In this document: positions 10,300-21,156 of the stretch, in pieces
How positions within the stretch are numbered: the stretch's first letter is position 1
Layout: each line of letters begins with the position of its first letter
Source of the DNA: Rozella allomycis CSF55
Taxonomy: Eukaryota; Rozellomycota
DNA length: 64,000 nucleotides
Assembly (NCBI GenBank): GCA_000442015.1
Contig: KE560904.1
Span: 29,675-93,674 of the forward strand
Reading direction: 5' to 3'
Translations under genes and position numbers: made by a program
Notes under the pieces: model-generated
What the model was told of the DNA's origin: nothing
The model's database searches: none
What the model saw: only the letters and a program-made list of their open reading frames with translations

Positions 10300-11203
10300 T
10301 TAAAAATTAGTAACGAGTTCTCTTCCATTTTCATTTTCAAATTCAATTTCCATGTGACGGCGTTCTAAATAAAATCAAGTAACAAGCATTACTTTTCTTT
10401 TTTGGTTTCTCATCAGATGGTCCTTCATTATCGTTAACATCTGAATCAGAGTCCCAAGCGACATTATCATCTTCAATATCTTCGAGGGATTCAAGATCAG
10501 AATACCCCTCAACAAACTCTCTTTCCTCTTCCTCTTCGATTTCTTCCTCTTCAAGCATTTGATCGAAAGTTTCTTGATTAAAGTTGTATATGTCTCCATA
10601 AACCCCTGACTTTAAACGTTCCAACAATTCTTTCTGGATGGTTTGTTCCAGTCTAGCCGCACTTTCAGCCTTTATTTCTCGGCTGCGTTCTCTTCGCTCA
10701 ATTTTGGGTTTAATCGCAACAAGTTTTGGCAAAGTTTTTGATCTAAGCCTTCGCATCTTCATTAACACCTGAGTTATTCTAGTCAGGCGCTGTTTGCATT
10801 TATGCACTTGAAATTTTGACCAATACATAAGCTCTTTATCAATCTGTTTCAAATTCAATTTAAAACATACTTGTTCCAATGCTTTTAAATAGTTATTGCT
10901 TAATTTAATTTTTTCCCACATGTTTTTTGGTGTATGAGCCCTTTCCACGGTTTTTATAAAAAGATATATAGATCCTAAGATAAAATAAAGAATAAATGTT
11001 TGCCTTCAACTTCTTTAACTGTTGCATATTGTGAGTTGGCTAAAGGACATGACTGTTTGTTACAAAGTCCAGAAACATTATATTCGTTACGACAAAAGAC
11101 TTGCGTCTTGGTTCTACATTTAAATTTCATGTTAAAAATACTTGGCTTTAAATGAACAAAATTGGTTATTAATAAGAGACCAGATTACGTCGTCGTGTTG
11201 CAT
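10300..11203 (-). CDS. MAK16: MAK16 ribosome-biogenesis factor
   Basis: A nucleolar protein needed for 60S subunit maturation. Exons (minus) are 11203-11142, 11113-11004, 10974-10393 and 10364-10300; they sum to 819 nt (272 residues). The N-terminus [19 protein letters not shown] and the Cys pattern [20 protein letters not shown] are diagnostic, as is the [16 protein letters not shown] segment. The C-terminus has a long acidic stretch ([10 protein letters not shown]) followed by a basic KKKRRHMEIE tail, as in yeast and human. Introns 1 and 3 are GT-AG (28 nt each). Intron 2 (10975-11003, 29 nt) begins GC, and no GT donor in phase is available. The long open frame alone misses both ends of the protein. 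Confidence 0.94.
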
Positions 11204-11355
11204 TAAAAATTTTGAACGACGGAGGCTTGGCTAAACGAACGTACAGGGGATTCGGAACAAATATATTTGACACTTAAATTAGTTAATAAGTACAAGTAAA
11301 TAAATTGAAAAATTATCCCTCAATATTTTGACATTAATTCATAAACAAATTTAAG

Positions 11356-12887
11356 ATGGATAAAACAATCGAAAACACAAAAAAAGCATTGGCCCCATTG
11401 GTCAAACAAACACCATTGACTGACAAATTGTTATCGAGACCTCCTTTTAAATATCTGCATAATTTAATTACGGAAATCATAACCCGAACAAATTACGCAA
11501 ATGACATCTTTTCTCCTGATGAGCTTGTGGCGGAAAATATCACGGTATGGAAAAATATATAAATATATAAAAGGAAAAAGAAAGTAAAATTGCGTTCTTG
11601 AATAAAATTATCAGCAGAGTAGGTAAAAGACGCTAGATCCCCTGAATATTTAGAGAATACTCTTAATCAGCAAGTTGAAATTAAAGCAAATAAGATTGTT
11701 GCAGGGAAAGACTCAGATTTAACCAATTTGTTTCTTCAACAGTTAGTAACAGCCTGTCAAATGAATCAACAGTCGCTAAACGACAGTGCCGTTATCACCC
11801 CGAAGTATAAAATTTCCATTCTTGTAATAGACCTATAAAACCAGAAGCCGTCCAAAGGAATCTGTCGGCAGACTCTAATAAGTACAATACGTATATGGTT
11901 AATCATAAAGGAAGCCTGACTCTGCAGTTAGCCAGGACGATTACTCTAAATCTTCACATCAAAAAGAACCCAAGATAAAAGAAAAGAACAATTCTTCGGC
12001 TCATTCTTCAAAGGAATCCCTAAAAGGATCCAATGAGAGTATTAAATCAGCGAGAAAGACAGAAGATGTGAAAATTAAAAAGAGTAGCAGTGAGGCCATC
12101 AGCGAAGAGCCTGCTCGACCAAAAACTTCAAGACCAAAAACAGCGAGAGCAGGCCCTCCAAGAAAGAAAATCTTAGAAATGACCGAGTATCCAAAGCGAT
12201 TACTTTACATATAGTGATATTTCACACAAAGAAAACGAAATCATGATTCCAGTGTCTGAACTCTCTGATATTAAAGAAGAAAGCTTTGTCATAATCGAAA
12301 ATCACGACGACGTAACATACAAAAGCGCAATCGACGACGGTACGCACGGCGGCCTGGTGAAAAAGCTGATGCATAACACAAAAGACGCTATAGATTATTC
12401 TTCAGATTTGACTACCATTCCAAAACCTCACGAAAATAACTCAAATGATTCGGAAATTGAATCGGTCAGAAAACAGGTACATTGCTCGTAAAATAGAAAA
12501 AGGTCAAATCAATTAAAGAGTCTCTCCAAGGCTACGTGAAGAATTCTCATATGTTTGGGAAATCTCTTGACTATGTCCAAGAAGACCTAAACTCTATGAT
12601 AAATGAATTCAATCTTTGGCGCAATGAACTTCAGCTCAAAAGAAAAGAGTACCTGGATGCTGTCAAGTAAGATAAAAATTATTCTAATATTAGATGCACA
12701 AGCTTGATATTGGAACCAATGAATAATCAGATATTTGCATTGAAAAATTCTATCCTTGAACAAGTAATTTATACTTCTCTATTCGTAAAAGGCGCAATTA
12801 ATTAGGGACAAAAAATCTATTGTTTTTGAAAATGAAAAACAAATTATATCCCGTATTAACTCTATGATAATACCGGCGCAGTTGTAA
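11356..12887 (+). CDS. IFT54: intraflagellar transport protein 54 (TRAF3IP1/MIP-T3)
   Basis: An IFT-B subunit that binds tubulin and moves flagellar cargo. Exons: 11356-11544; 11574-11804, with a frame break inside; 11831-11881; 11911-12186; 12215-12476; 12503-12666; 12694-12763; and 12792-12887. The N-terminal CH-like domain shows PLTDKLLSRPPFKYLHNLI, then KIAFLNKII and the family KIVAGKDSDLTN. The middle is lysine- and serine-rich, with TARAGPPRKK. The C-terminal half has the diagnostic HGGLVKKL motif followed by coiled coil (DYVQEDLNSMINEF, RNELQLKRKEYLDAV). Near 11619-11624 the frame must shift by one base (GTAGGTAAAA) to keep both flanks; a sequencing error is most likely. An alternative is skipping from 11544 to 11623, which would lose a conserved segment. 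It implies a flagellated life stage. Confidence 0.88.
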
Positions 12888-13107
12888 TATTTAGGTGTAA
12901 ATAAAATACTCTTTTAAGCTTTTTTGAACTTCCATAAAATAATTTCTATTGTCAAGATCTTTCAATCAATGTTTTATATGCCAGTTTATCTCTTATAATC
13001 TATGACATCGACCGAAAGATCTTGTTACTTGTCACAGACTCACAATAGACTCCTTTTTTGAAACTCTTTTGAACTTCCACAAAAATAATTATGACGTAAT
13101 TTCGTAA

Positions 13108-13878
13108 ATGAATACAGTTTTCATTCAAGGTGCTTCAAGAGGCATAGGCTTTTCTCTTATAAATGAATTGATTGGCAGAAATATATTCGTTATTGCATCT
13201 TGCAGAAATATTAAAAACGAAAAGCTCAACAGTTTGCCAAAGAGCCATTTAAAATTGATTGAATTGGATTTATTAAATGATAAGCACATCGAAAATTTTG
13301 GGATGGAATTCAGCCAAGCGATACAAGGGAAATTGATGCTATCACATGTTAGCATGGCGGGAGTTCTGATTCCCGAGAAAAGCATGAAGCAAGTTTCGTA
13401 TGCTTCAATCAACGAATCATTTAAAGTTAATTGCATTTCCCCATTTTTGATAGTGAAGGAAACGATACCCTTCATGTTACAAACAGTCAAGAGCCCTTCA
13501 TCAAACTTGAAACCTACATGTGTGTATATATCTGCAAAAGTCGGTTCAATTTCTGAGAATAATCAACTTGGAGGCTGGTATTCTTATAGATCTTCCAAAG
13601 CGGCAGGGAATATGTTGTGGAAGACCCTTTCTTGTGAATTAGGCCCAAAAGGCATATCATGCTTTAGCGTTCATCCAGGTAATAATATATTTTTATTGAG
13701 ATTTGGTTTTGTGGATACTGACATGACTAGGGCTTACCATAAGAACATTCCACAAGAAAAAGTGCAAAGTAGTTCTGAAGCAGCGAATCGATTAGCTAAT
13801 CTTATTTTGAATAACAATTCAAGGGATTTGAATGGAAAGTTTTTCGACTTACAAAATAAAGAGTTCATTTTATGGTAA
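13108..13878 (+). CDS. short-chain dehydrogenase/reductase
   Basis: An NAD(P)-dependent Rossmann oxidoreductase of 256 residues as read, or 247 if the insertion below is removed. The cofactor motif GASRGIG is at residues 8-14. The segment around residue 90 (HVSMAGVL) stands where the NNAG motif lies in most members. The catalytic pair is YSYRSSKAA (Tyr-x-x-x-Lys). After HPG the family normally continues W/FVxTDM; here 27 extra bases (13679-13705) with an intron-like GTAATA start intervene, but they end in TG. They contain no stop, so the frame stays open either way. Such enzymes resemble the sniffer/csgA-type group that acts on small carbonyls; the substrate cannot be named. It lies 40 bases upstream of PUS3. 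Confidence 0.83.
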   Translation: MNTVFIQGASRGIGFSLINELIGRNIFVIASCRNIKNEKLNSLPKSHLKLIELDLLNDKHIENFGMEFSQAIQGKLMLSHVSMAGVLIPEKSMKQVSYASINESFKVNCISPFLIVKETIPFMLQTVKSPSSNLKPTCVYISAKVGSISENNQLGGWYSYRSSKAAGNMLWKTLSCELGPKGISCFSVHPGNNIFLLRFGFVDTDMTRAYHKNIPQEKVQSSSEAANRLANLILNNNSRDLNGKFFDLQNKEFILW

Positions 13879-13917
13879 ATTTTAGTTTCAGCCACTTCTT
13901 CTATAAAAACAAAAAAA

Positions 13918-15203
13918 ATGACAGGACGTTATGCAAAATGGACCAAACTTCAACTTATCAATAGGATTAAAGAGTTAGAAAGCCAGACGACTGTTCCCCT
14001 CAAAGATTTTTCATCCAGAGGTGACAATCGGCCTATTGATTTCAACAAATATGGTCAAAGGCACGTTGCTTTTAAGGTTGCATATATTGGCTGGAATTAT
14101 AGTGGTGTCGCTATATCTCATATGGAAGATAATTCTGTAGAGGTATGTATGTCTGTACCAGAAATTTCAGAGTTATTTACTCAGTGCGTTAATAAAAACG
14201 TCTTTCATCAAGGACAAAGACTACGCTAAGCTAACCAGATGTGGCAGAACCGATAAGGGAGTGAATGCATTTGGGCAGGTAGTGATATATTTCCAATCTT
14301 TCTAGGTTATATCTTGTCACCTAAGATCAAAATTCACGAAAGAAGAGCTTTTGATGGATAACTTTGAATCAGAGGATAAAAAGGAATATGATTATTGCAG
14401 AATAATTAATAAAGTGCTGCCCAATGATATTCGTATTTTAGGGTGGAGCTTTGTGCCAGAAGAATTTAATGCGCGGTTTGATTGCATGTATAGAAAATAC
14501 AAATACTTCTTCCCTTGTAACGATTTAGATGTAGGATCAATGGCTTTGGCGGCTAATTATTTTGAGGGCACCCATGACTTTCGAAATTTTTGCAAAGTCA
14601 CCCCAGAAACGCTGGATCAAAATTACAACAGAACGGTCTTGGAAGCTAAAATAGTGAAGTCATCTGAGAGTCCTCATTCGTAAGTTTTTAATTGTAAATG
14701 CGAAAAGGTTAAAGTCGAACTCAATAGCTGGTTTCTATGAATTTCATGTCAAGGGTCACGCCTTTTTGTATCATCAAGTGCGGTGTATGATCGCCGTACT
14801 TTTCTTGGTTGGACGTGGATTAGAAAAACCAGAAGTAAAAAATATCTTTTGTGTTTTTCAGATTGTTAAACAACTTTTAGACACTGACACTTTCCCTGTT
14901 AAACCAACATATGAATTGGCGGCTGGTGAAAATCTTGTCTTGTACGAAGCGGGCTATGAAAACTTGATATTTACGCCCGTAGATCCCTCTTTTACTTTTA
15001 CCGAGTGGTTTTACAAGATAGAAAAATCCCTAGTCGACGTTGTAGTTCTTTCACAAATGTTAAGTGATGCCGTTTCATCTGATTTCTGCAAAGAAATTTA
15101 TGAGAAACAAAGCGGACCTTTATTATCCAAGTCATTTAAAGGACAACTTTACAAGAGGTTGTGCGACCGGAAAACTTGCGGTAATATTTTTTACTTGTAT
15201 TAA
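13918..15203 (+). CDS. PUS3: tRNA pseudouridine synthase Deg1/PUS3
   Basis: Forms pseudouridine at positions 38/39 of tRNA anticodon arms. Exons are 13918-14142, 14171-14278, 14306-14679, 14708-14834 and 14862-15203; introns are 27-28 nt. The N-terminal YAKWTKLQLINRIKELE helix is typical of PUS3. The catalytic Asp lies in LTRCGRTDKGVNAFGQ, found only after joining exon 2. Later motifs are VLPNDIRILGW, the MYRKYKYFFP segment, GTHDFRNFCKV and AFLYHQVRCMIAVLFLVG. These are the classical TruA-family signatures in order. Confidence 0.95.
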
Positions 15204-15338
15204 AAGATTTACACAAAAAAATCAAAACCAACTGATTTAATAAACATTCTTTTTGAATTATAGTTTTTACCTCACTTTAACGTAATTGTTTGACGCTCTT
15301 TCAGTATTTTGAAAATTGATATTTACATTATCGTTTCC

Positions 15339-17748
15339 ATGCTAACATTTACTAGTGAAAATGTTTTAAGTCCTTTGGCAGAAACAGTGACAGCCATATT
15401 GCTACATATCGAAGAAACAAATAACAAAAATCTCCCATTGGCTGATTTGTCAAAGGTGGCGTCAAATGTTCAAGATCAATTGTCAAATCTTATCAACGTA
15501 GGGACTTCTATTCAGGAATCCATTTTGAATAATCAGAAATTTTATGATAGATTTAGTGAAGCGATACATAAACTAAAGAAATCGTTATCTGATCTCGATG
15601 TTTCAATCAACAAACTGCAAAAAGAGGGAAGAGATAGTGAAGCTAAAGAAGTCCTAAAGTCATCTATGAGGGACTTATTAGAAGGTATGCTAATAATTAG
15701 CATCAAAAGTAGGAACGGCACAATTGTTGAACTGTAACGATGAGTTTGAAATTTCCCATATTATTGAAAGTGGTGAAAAGAGTTTAACCTACTTGGCAAA
15801 AATTAAAGAAACAAATGATGTTTCTACTTTTGCGCAGCTCGTGAAGCCTACATGTCAAGAATTTGTTGATCTAATATCGTACACAAAATCTAGGGCATCT
15901 GAGCTCTTGGATGAAAGGATTAAGGTTGAATTAGAAGATTATTCTGAAAAAATTTCAAAGGAAGCGTCTATACTTATAAGCTCAATGAAATGCTACCTTA
16001 GCAATACCAGCTCCGAGTCAAATAGAAGTTTAAAAGATTCTTGGATTCAAGCACTTCAAGACTCAATTGTAGCGATTCTGAAAATTGTAAAAGGCGAAGA
16101 GGAAAATGATAATGAATCTGATAAAGATAAGACGAATAAACTATGGGATTTTATGGACATGAAGGAAAAATTGGCCCTTGCTATTCAATATTACAAAATG
16201 GGGAAAGTTTCGGACTCCAAGTCTGTTCTTGAAAAAATTGAATCTGATATTGTGTCTGCAGAGCAAATAATAAATCAAATTCCATTACTAGCGGGTAATG
16301 AAACTGTATCAAGGGGAATTTCTAAAGCCAAAAAGGATATATCATCAATCATTTCTTTGATAAGTGAATCTAATTCAGAAGAATCGGAGAATTTAAACAC
16401 TGAAAAACAATTTTCGGATATCAATAATCTTTTCTTGAAGCTTGACAAAGTAACAAAGCAAACAATAGCTGGTCCTGTTCGTAAGGCCTTTGATGAATTT
16501 AAGACATCTGAAAATCTTCTATTTTATGATAAAAATAAGGGCCATATTGATGAAATGTTGACGACAATTGAGAGCAAGAGTCCTGAAGATGCCAAAGCTA
16601 TTTTTGCGAATTTCCAGAATGCCGCGGAGAATATTTTAAATGCTGGTGAGATTATTTCGCATCAAAATGTTTATTCGCAAAATGAAATACAAAATTATCA
16701 TAGAAAATCAATTTGGGCATATAAGAACCTAAACTCTGCTTTTACTTCTTGTTTGAGTTCTAAGACTGAAAATTCAAATGGCTTTAAACAGAAATTTGTG
16801 AAAGAATATGTCAGAGATGTTTTTAAGACCTATCTTCCTGTGATTCAAGAGTACAGTGAATTGCTCTTGGAGTGCACATCACCGTTAGGTATTTAATGTT
16901 ATTAATCATAAATAGACAAAGAGAACAGAAAAAATAAATCGGATAATGATAATTCCTTGATGATGAATTCCCTTGTGGAGGCTTTGCCACAATCAGATCA
17001 CAAGTTAAAGAAAGACGTTCATGCGCAAGAGTTTACAGAAACTAAAGTGAATGAAGAAAAGGGTTCAAATGATGAGAAATTCCAATCTGATGGCGGGACA
17101 GAATATTTGCTAGTAAAGGAAGAGCAGCCCAAACTTTTAAGTCAAGAAGAAGCCATTAAGAATCCTATAAAGGTGAGAAACTAATTTATTATAGATTAGG
17201 CGGTCGCACAAGAACTCTTCGTCGCAGCCTCCAATTGGAGTGAAGAAAACAATCCATTAATTAGAACTACAAATGACTTGGGAAAACACATTGAAAATTT
17301 GTCAGAAACATATCGTGATTCTACATTTAAAGCGAATTTAATCGAAACAACAAAGAAAATTGTATTGTTGACCCAAAGTATTATTGATTACGCTTTGTAC
17401 ATTGCAGAGCATTGTAGCGATCCAAAACTCCAAAAACACTTAGTTGAAATTGTAGAAAGACTTCCAACTATTGGTGTGCAGCTTAAAATCGTTTGCGCTG
17501 TTAAAGCATCCAGACCAAATGACTTGGACACTGAAACACAAATAATAACGTGTGCTAAAAACATCATGCGTACAGTCAAAGATACAATAAGTGCCTGTGA
17601 ATCAGCGTACTTGAGATACACATCTGAGCCAGTTGCATCTCATCCTAAATTGATGACTCTAAAGAATAAGAGAATAACAAAAGATCAAAATCTTATTACT
17701 GATTTTGCAGACCTAAAATTTGTTCGAAAGATATACAAGATTAAATAA
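15339..17748 (+). CDS. VCL: vinculin
   Basis: An actin-binding adhesion scaffold. Exons are 15339-15684, 15713-16888, 16916-17172 and 17200-17748; total 775 residues, somewhat shorter than animal vinculin (about 1066). The start MLTFTSENVLSPLAETVTAI matches the D1 domain, with PLADLSKVASNVQDQLSNL and LLNCNDEFEISHI following. The body is helical bundles. A polar, Ser/Glu-rich linker (about residues 510-590) stands where the proline-rich hinge lies in animals. The tail domain is clear: AASNWSEENNPLI, then EIVERLPTIGVQLKIV and ETQIITCAKNIMRTVKDTI. The tail lacks the aromatic end of animal vinculin. Dikarya lack vinculin, while several zoosporic fungi keep it. Confidence 0.9.
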
Positions 17749-17798
17749 AGTCATTTTAAAAGATATTTACTATTGACCCTTGAATACAACCAAAAATA

Positions 17799-19202
17799 TT
17801 AGTTTATTAAGTAACACAGTGAGAATAGGATGAGACTGATGATGCTGGCAATTGAATTCTGGCTAGCGTTTGAAGTAAGATAGCCATCCATACCAAGGTG
17901 GGCGTTTCCAGCTTCTTGGATTGAACCAGACACATACTCATCTGCCTGCTTGGGTGCAGCATCGCTTGAATCTTGATCTTGCTTTTTGACAGTTTTAGGC
18001 TTCAATCCTTTGTCTGCTGATTCACTGTCACTAGAATACATTTTATCGCCATCTTCTGCTTCTTCAGAATCGTCGCCTTCTTCGTTTTCGTTTTCAGATG
18101 ACCCATACTCTTGTTCATCGTCGTAGGTGGACTCATCCTCATCTCCATCCTCCGCTTCATCCTCGCCTTCATTTTGAGTTGAACCTTGATCTTCATCTTC
18201 CTCTGTTGCAGAAGTGTCTTCTTCATCTGCATTTTCAGATGACTCATCGTTTTCGTCATCCTCCTCGTAAGTCGCCCCTTCATCGTCTTCGCTTTCACTT
18301 TCAGGAGACTCTTCATTTGTTTCGTCGTCTGTTGAATATTCGCCGACGTCATGTTGTGAAGCACCTTCATCTTGCTCGATTTCCTCCGTAGAATATTCAC
18401 TCGCATCGTTTTCTTCGTCCTCCTCGTCAGATAGTTCTTCGTCACCTACTTCATCATCTTCAGTTTGAGAATTGTTATCTGCTTCTTCTGGTTTTGTTGA
18501 ATATTCACCCAAGTCATTTTGAGATGAACCTTGGCCTTGTTCGTCTTCTTCCGGCTCTGTGGAATATTCACCCGCGTCATTTTGAGAAGAACCTTGATCT
18601 TGTTCGTCTTCTTCCGGCTTCACGTCGTTTTGAGTAGCGCCTTGGTCTTGCTCATTTTCCTCTGTAGAATATTCACCCGCGTCGTTTTGAGTAGCACCTT
18701 GATCTTGTTCATTTTCCTCTGTAGAATATTCACCCGCGTCGTTTTGAGTAGCGCCTTGATCTTGCTCATTTTCCTCTGGTTTTGTACCTGCGTCATTTTG
18801 AGTAGCGCCTTGGTCTTGTTCATTTTCTTCTGGTTGTGTAGCATATTCTCCAGCATCATGTTGAGATGAACCTTGATTGTCTTCTTCGCTGGCCTGTTCG
18901 TTGCCAGCATGTTCATATTGAGATGAACCGGTTGATTGTTCATCCATAGTAGTTTCGGCTTGAGTAGGATTTGCCAGCTCCTCCTCTTCTTCGTCGTTTT
19001 CAGAGTCAGTTGAGTAGTGAGATTGAACAGGATTTGATTCACTATCGTCAGTGACATCGGACTGATATTGACCAGGAGCGTCTGTATCAACAGAACCGGT
19101 GTTTGCAAGATCGCCTTGATAATTGCCGGTGTTGTGCGCATCCGCTACTACAAACAATAGTGCAATACTTATTAAAACACAAAAGTATGTCGACTTTAAC
19201 AT
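17799..19202 (-). CDS. secreted, GPI-type, acidic repeat protein
   Basis: 467 residues in one exon. Residues 1-22 form a signal peptide (LLFVVADA). The C-terminus ends in a hydrophobic run (ASIISLILFSLCYLIN) after NASQNS, as expected for a GPI anchor signal. Between them the protein is dominated by Glu, Asp, Ser, Gln and Thr. It has about eight imperfect repeats of roughly 19 residues, built on EENEQDQGATQNDAGEYST; a second, more degenerate acidic block follows (about residues 240-400). Lysine and hydrophobic residues are almost absent. No family is recognised. The design fits an exposed, extended surface or cyst-wall protein, or an adhesin. Long frames on the opposite strand are shadows of the repeats. 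Confidence 0.8.
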   Translation of the reverse strand: MLKSTYFCVLISIALLFVVADAHNTGNYQGDLANTGSVDTDAPGQYQSDVTDDSESNPVQSHYSTDSENDEEEEELANPTQAETTMDEQSTGSSQYEHAGNEQASEEDNQGSSQHDAGEYATQPEENEQDQGATQNDAGTKPEENEQDQGATQNDAGEYSTEENEQDQGATQNDAGEYSTEENEQDQGATQNDVKPEEDEQDQGSSQNDAGEYSTEPEEDEQGQGSSQNDLGEYSTKPEEADNNSQTEDDEVGDEELSDEEDEENDASEYSTEEIEQDEGASQHDVGEYSTDDETNEESPESESEDDEGATYEEDDENDESSENADEEDTSATEEDEDQGSTQNEGEDEAEDGDEDESTYDDEQEYGSSENENEEGDDSEEAEDGDKMYSSDSESADKGLKPKTVKKQDQDSSDAAPKQADEYVSGSIQEAGNAHLGMDGYLTSNASQNSIASIISLILFSLCYLIN

Positions 19203-19257
19203 GTGACTGAAAGGGGTAATGCGTCAAAATACTTAAAATAGAATGAACCAATCAAAG

Positions 19258-20910
19258 TTATTTGGATTTATTTTTATCGACAGTTTCATAAAATAGGTTA
19301 GCCACTGAAGGTTCCTTGAAGCGTACAAAATACTTTGTTGGCTTGGTATCACCCGTAAACAATGCGATGTGAATTTCTTTCTTGCCTTGATTGTAAGAAC
19401 AAATAAATGAGGGAAGGTAATAATTAAATAGGACTTTACCAGAACCTTCGGAGCGAAACAATGCGCGAGATTTTTGCGTTTCTTTGTTTCTATTGACTTT
19501 GAAAATACCAACACCTGATTGAAACAGAAAGATTGAATTTACCCAAATCAGACCATTCGTTGTTTTCTTTTAGTTGGAAGATTTTCGATCTAGACTCACA
19601 TAAAACTTCTTCATTTTCTTCTCCTTCTCCTGTTTTAATCAATTCGTCATTTGATCTTTTATTCAAAAATGATTCTTCTTCTCCTTGAGGGATTTCATCA
19701 TCGTTTTCTTCTTTTTTATCCACTTTCGCCCCAAAGGTAAACCCAGAGGAAGAATTATTATTAGTTCCGAAAGAAAAAGACAATTGTGGGGTCGAATTTG
19801 AACTTCCGAAAAGAAATGGCTTATCGGTTGGCTTTGTCGATGTGACGTCATTTATTGGATTTCCAAAAGAAAATTGACTTTTTTCAGTTGTTAATTCTTT
19901 CTTTTCACTGACATCTTTTGAGCTGCTTTCAAACACCTCTGTTTTACCAAATGCAAACTTGTTTGTTGGTTTAATATCTTCTTGCGTTGAATTTGAAAGT
20001 GAAAAGTTTGATTCAATTTTGAAACCATTAGACTTTATTGGTTCCTTTGATCCAGTCGTAGAAGCGGCTTGGCCAAAAGTAAACTTTAGTGGCTCTTTTG
20101 ATTCAGTGGTGGCAGGTTGACCAAACGTAAACTTTGGTGGTTCCTTTGTTTCAATAGATGAGGCACTGCCAAATGAAAACTTTGGCGGCTCTTTTGATTC
20201 AGTAATGGTGGTTTGACCGAAAGTAAACTTTGGTAAGTCCTTTGATTCCGTCGCGGACGTTTGACCAAAAGTAAACTTTGACTCTATCGGTTTTTCTTCT
20301 CCAATTTTAAAGCCGACATTTTTTACTTCTTCTAAGACGACTTTTGATTCCAATTGACCATTTTTATTGTCATTCAATTTTACAGTGTTTTCACCCTTGC
20401 CTGGATTTGATAGTTTGTTTTTCACATCAGGATATTTTTGTAGAATTGTGGAATAATGATTTTTATAAGAATCAAAAAACTTTGATAAATCAATAAACGG
20501 GTTGGTTTTGATTTCGTTTCCGATTTTAGTTGTAAAAGACATATTTAGTCCCTTAATGGACGCATGGAATTCTTTTTCCCTGTTATCTTTGACCGCAAAA
20601 TTCTCTTTTGAAGTATTTTCTTCAGTCTTTTTCTCTTGCTCGGGCTTTGGCTTTGAGCCAAAGTTAGCTAAAGATGCGAACGGATTTACAGCCGATTTCT
20701 CTTTATTTACTAGTCGTCTTTTTGGCTTTGATATTCTAAATATGCTTGGTTATATTAGTGTTACTGTCTTGTTGAAAGGATACTCTCGTCAGCCCTTTTC
20801 CAAGATCCTTCATCCTTCTACCAAGGTAAAAAAATATTTACTTGCACATCTTCATCCTCGTGGTCAAAGTTTAGTTGAGTTATTTGCTGGTTTGCTCCTC
20901 TTTTCGACAT
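19258..20910 (-). CDS. NUP50: Nup50/Nup2-type FG nucleoporin with Ran-binding domain
   Basis: A nuclear-basket nucleoporin that helps recycle importin-alpha. Exons (minus) are 20910-20842, 20817-20765, 20735-19543 and 19514-19258; total 523 residues. The N-terminus MSKRGANQQITQLNFD is the importin-binding segment typical of Nup50, followed by a basic KPKRR patch. The middle has repeated FTFGQ/FSFG units spaced by SKEPPK; four or five copies near residues 200-290 are almost identical. The C-terminal Ran-binding domain is split by a 28-nt intron and shows RSKIFQLKENNEWSDLGVG, SGKVLFNYYL and TKYFVRFKEP. Introns are 24, 29 and 28 nt. Confidence 0.9.
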
Positions 20911-21156
20911 TTTCTTTATTCGAAATTTCCTTGGCCACAATGTGGGTCGACGAAAATTGTTACAAAGGCAAATTTTATATAATTATATTGAATGTACTAA
21001 AACAAACTATAAAAATCAGTATGTGTGATGCGTAGTATTTTTTCGAGTTAATACGTTATTGGGAATTTTCCGCGGGAACTTGTAAAAGGCCTAAAGCGTT
21101 ATCCATAATAAATACAACTAATGACTAAAATTAATGCCTAATTATCGGCCTTTTAT

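Noticed and set aside
11891-11910. A 20-nt intron in IFT54
   Set aside because: An upstream donor at 11882 gives a normal 29-nt intron (11882-11910) with the same acceptor and correct phase.
12919-13090. Near-repeat of TTTTGAACTTCCA(C/T)A before the SDR gene
   Set aside because: Two short AT-rich copies about 150 bases apart may be promoter-related, but are too short and too few to call an element.
18002-18869. Long open frames on both strands opposite the acidic repeat protein
   Set aside because: They are shadows of a low-complexity, repetitive coding sequence. They are Arg/His- or Phe/Leu-rich and lack starts and family features.
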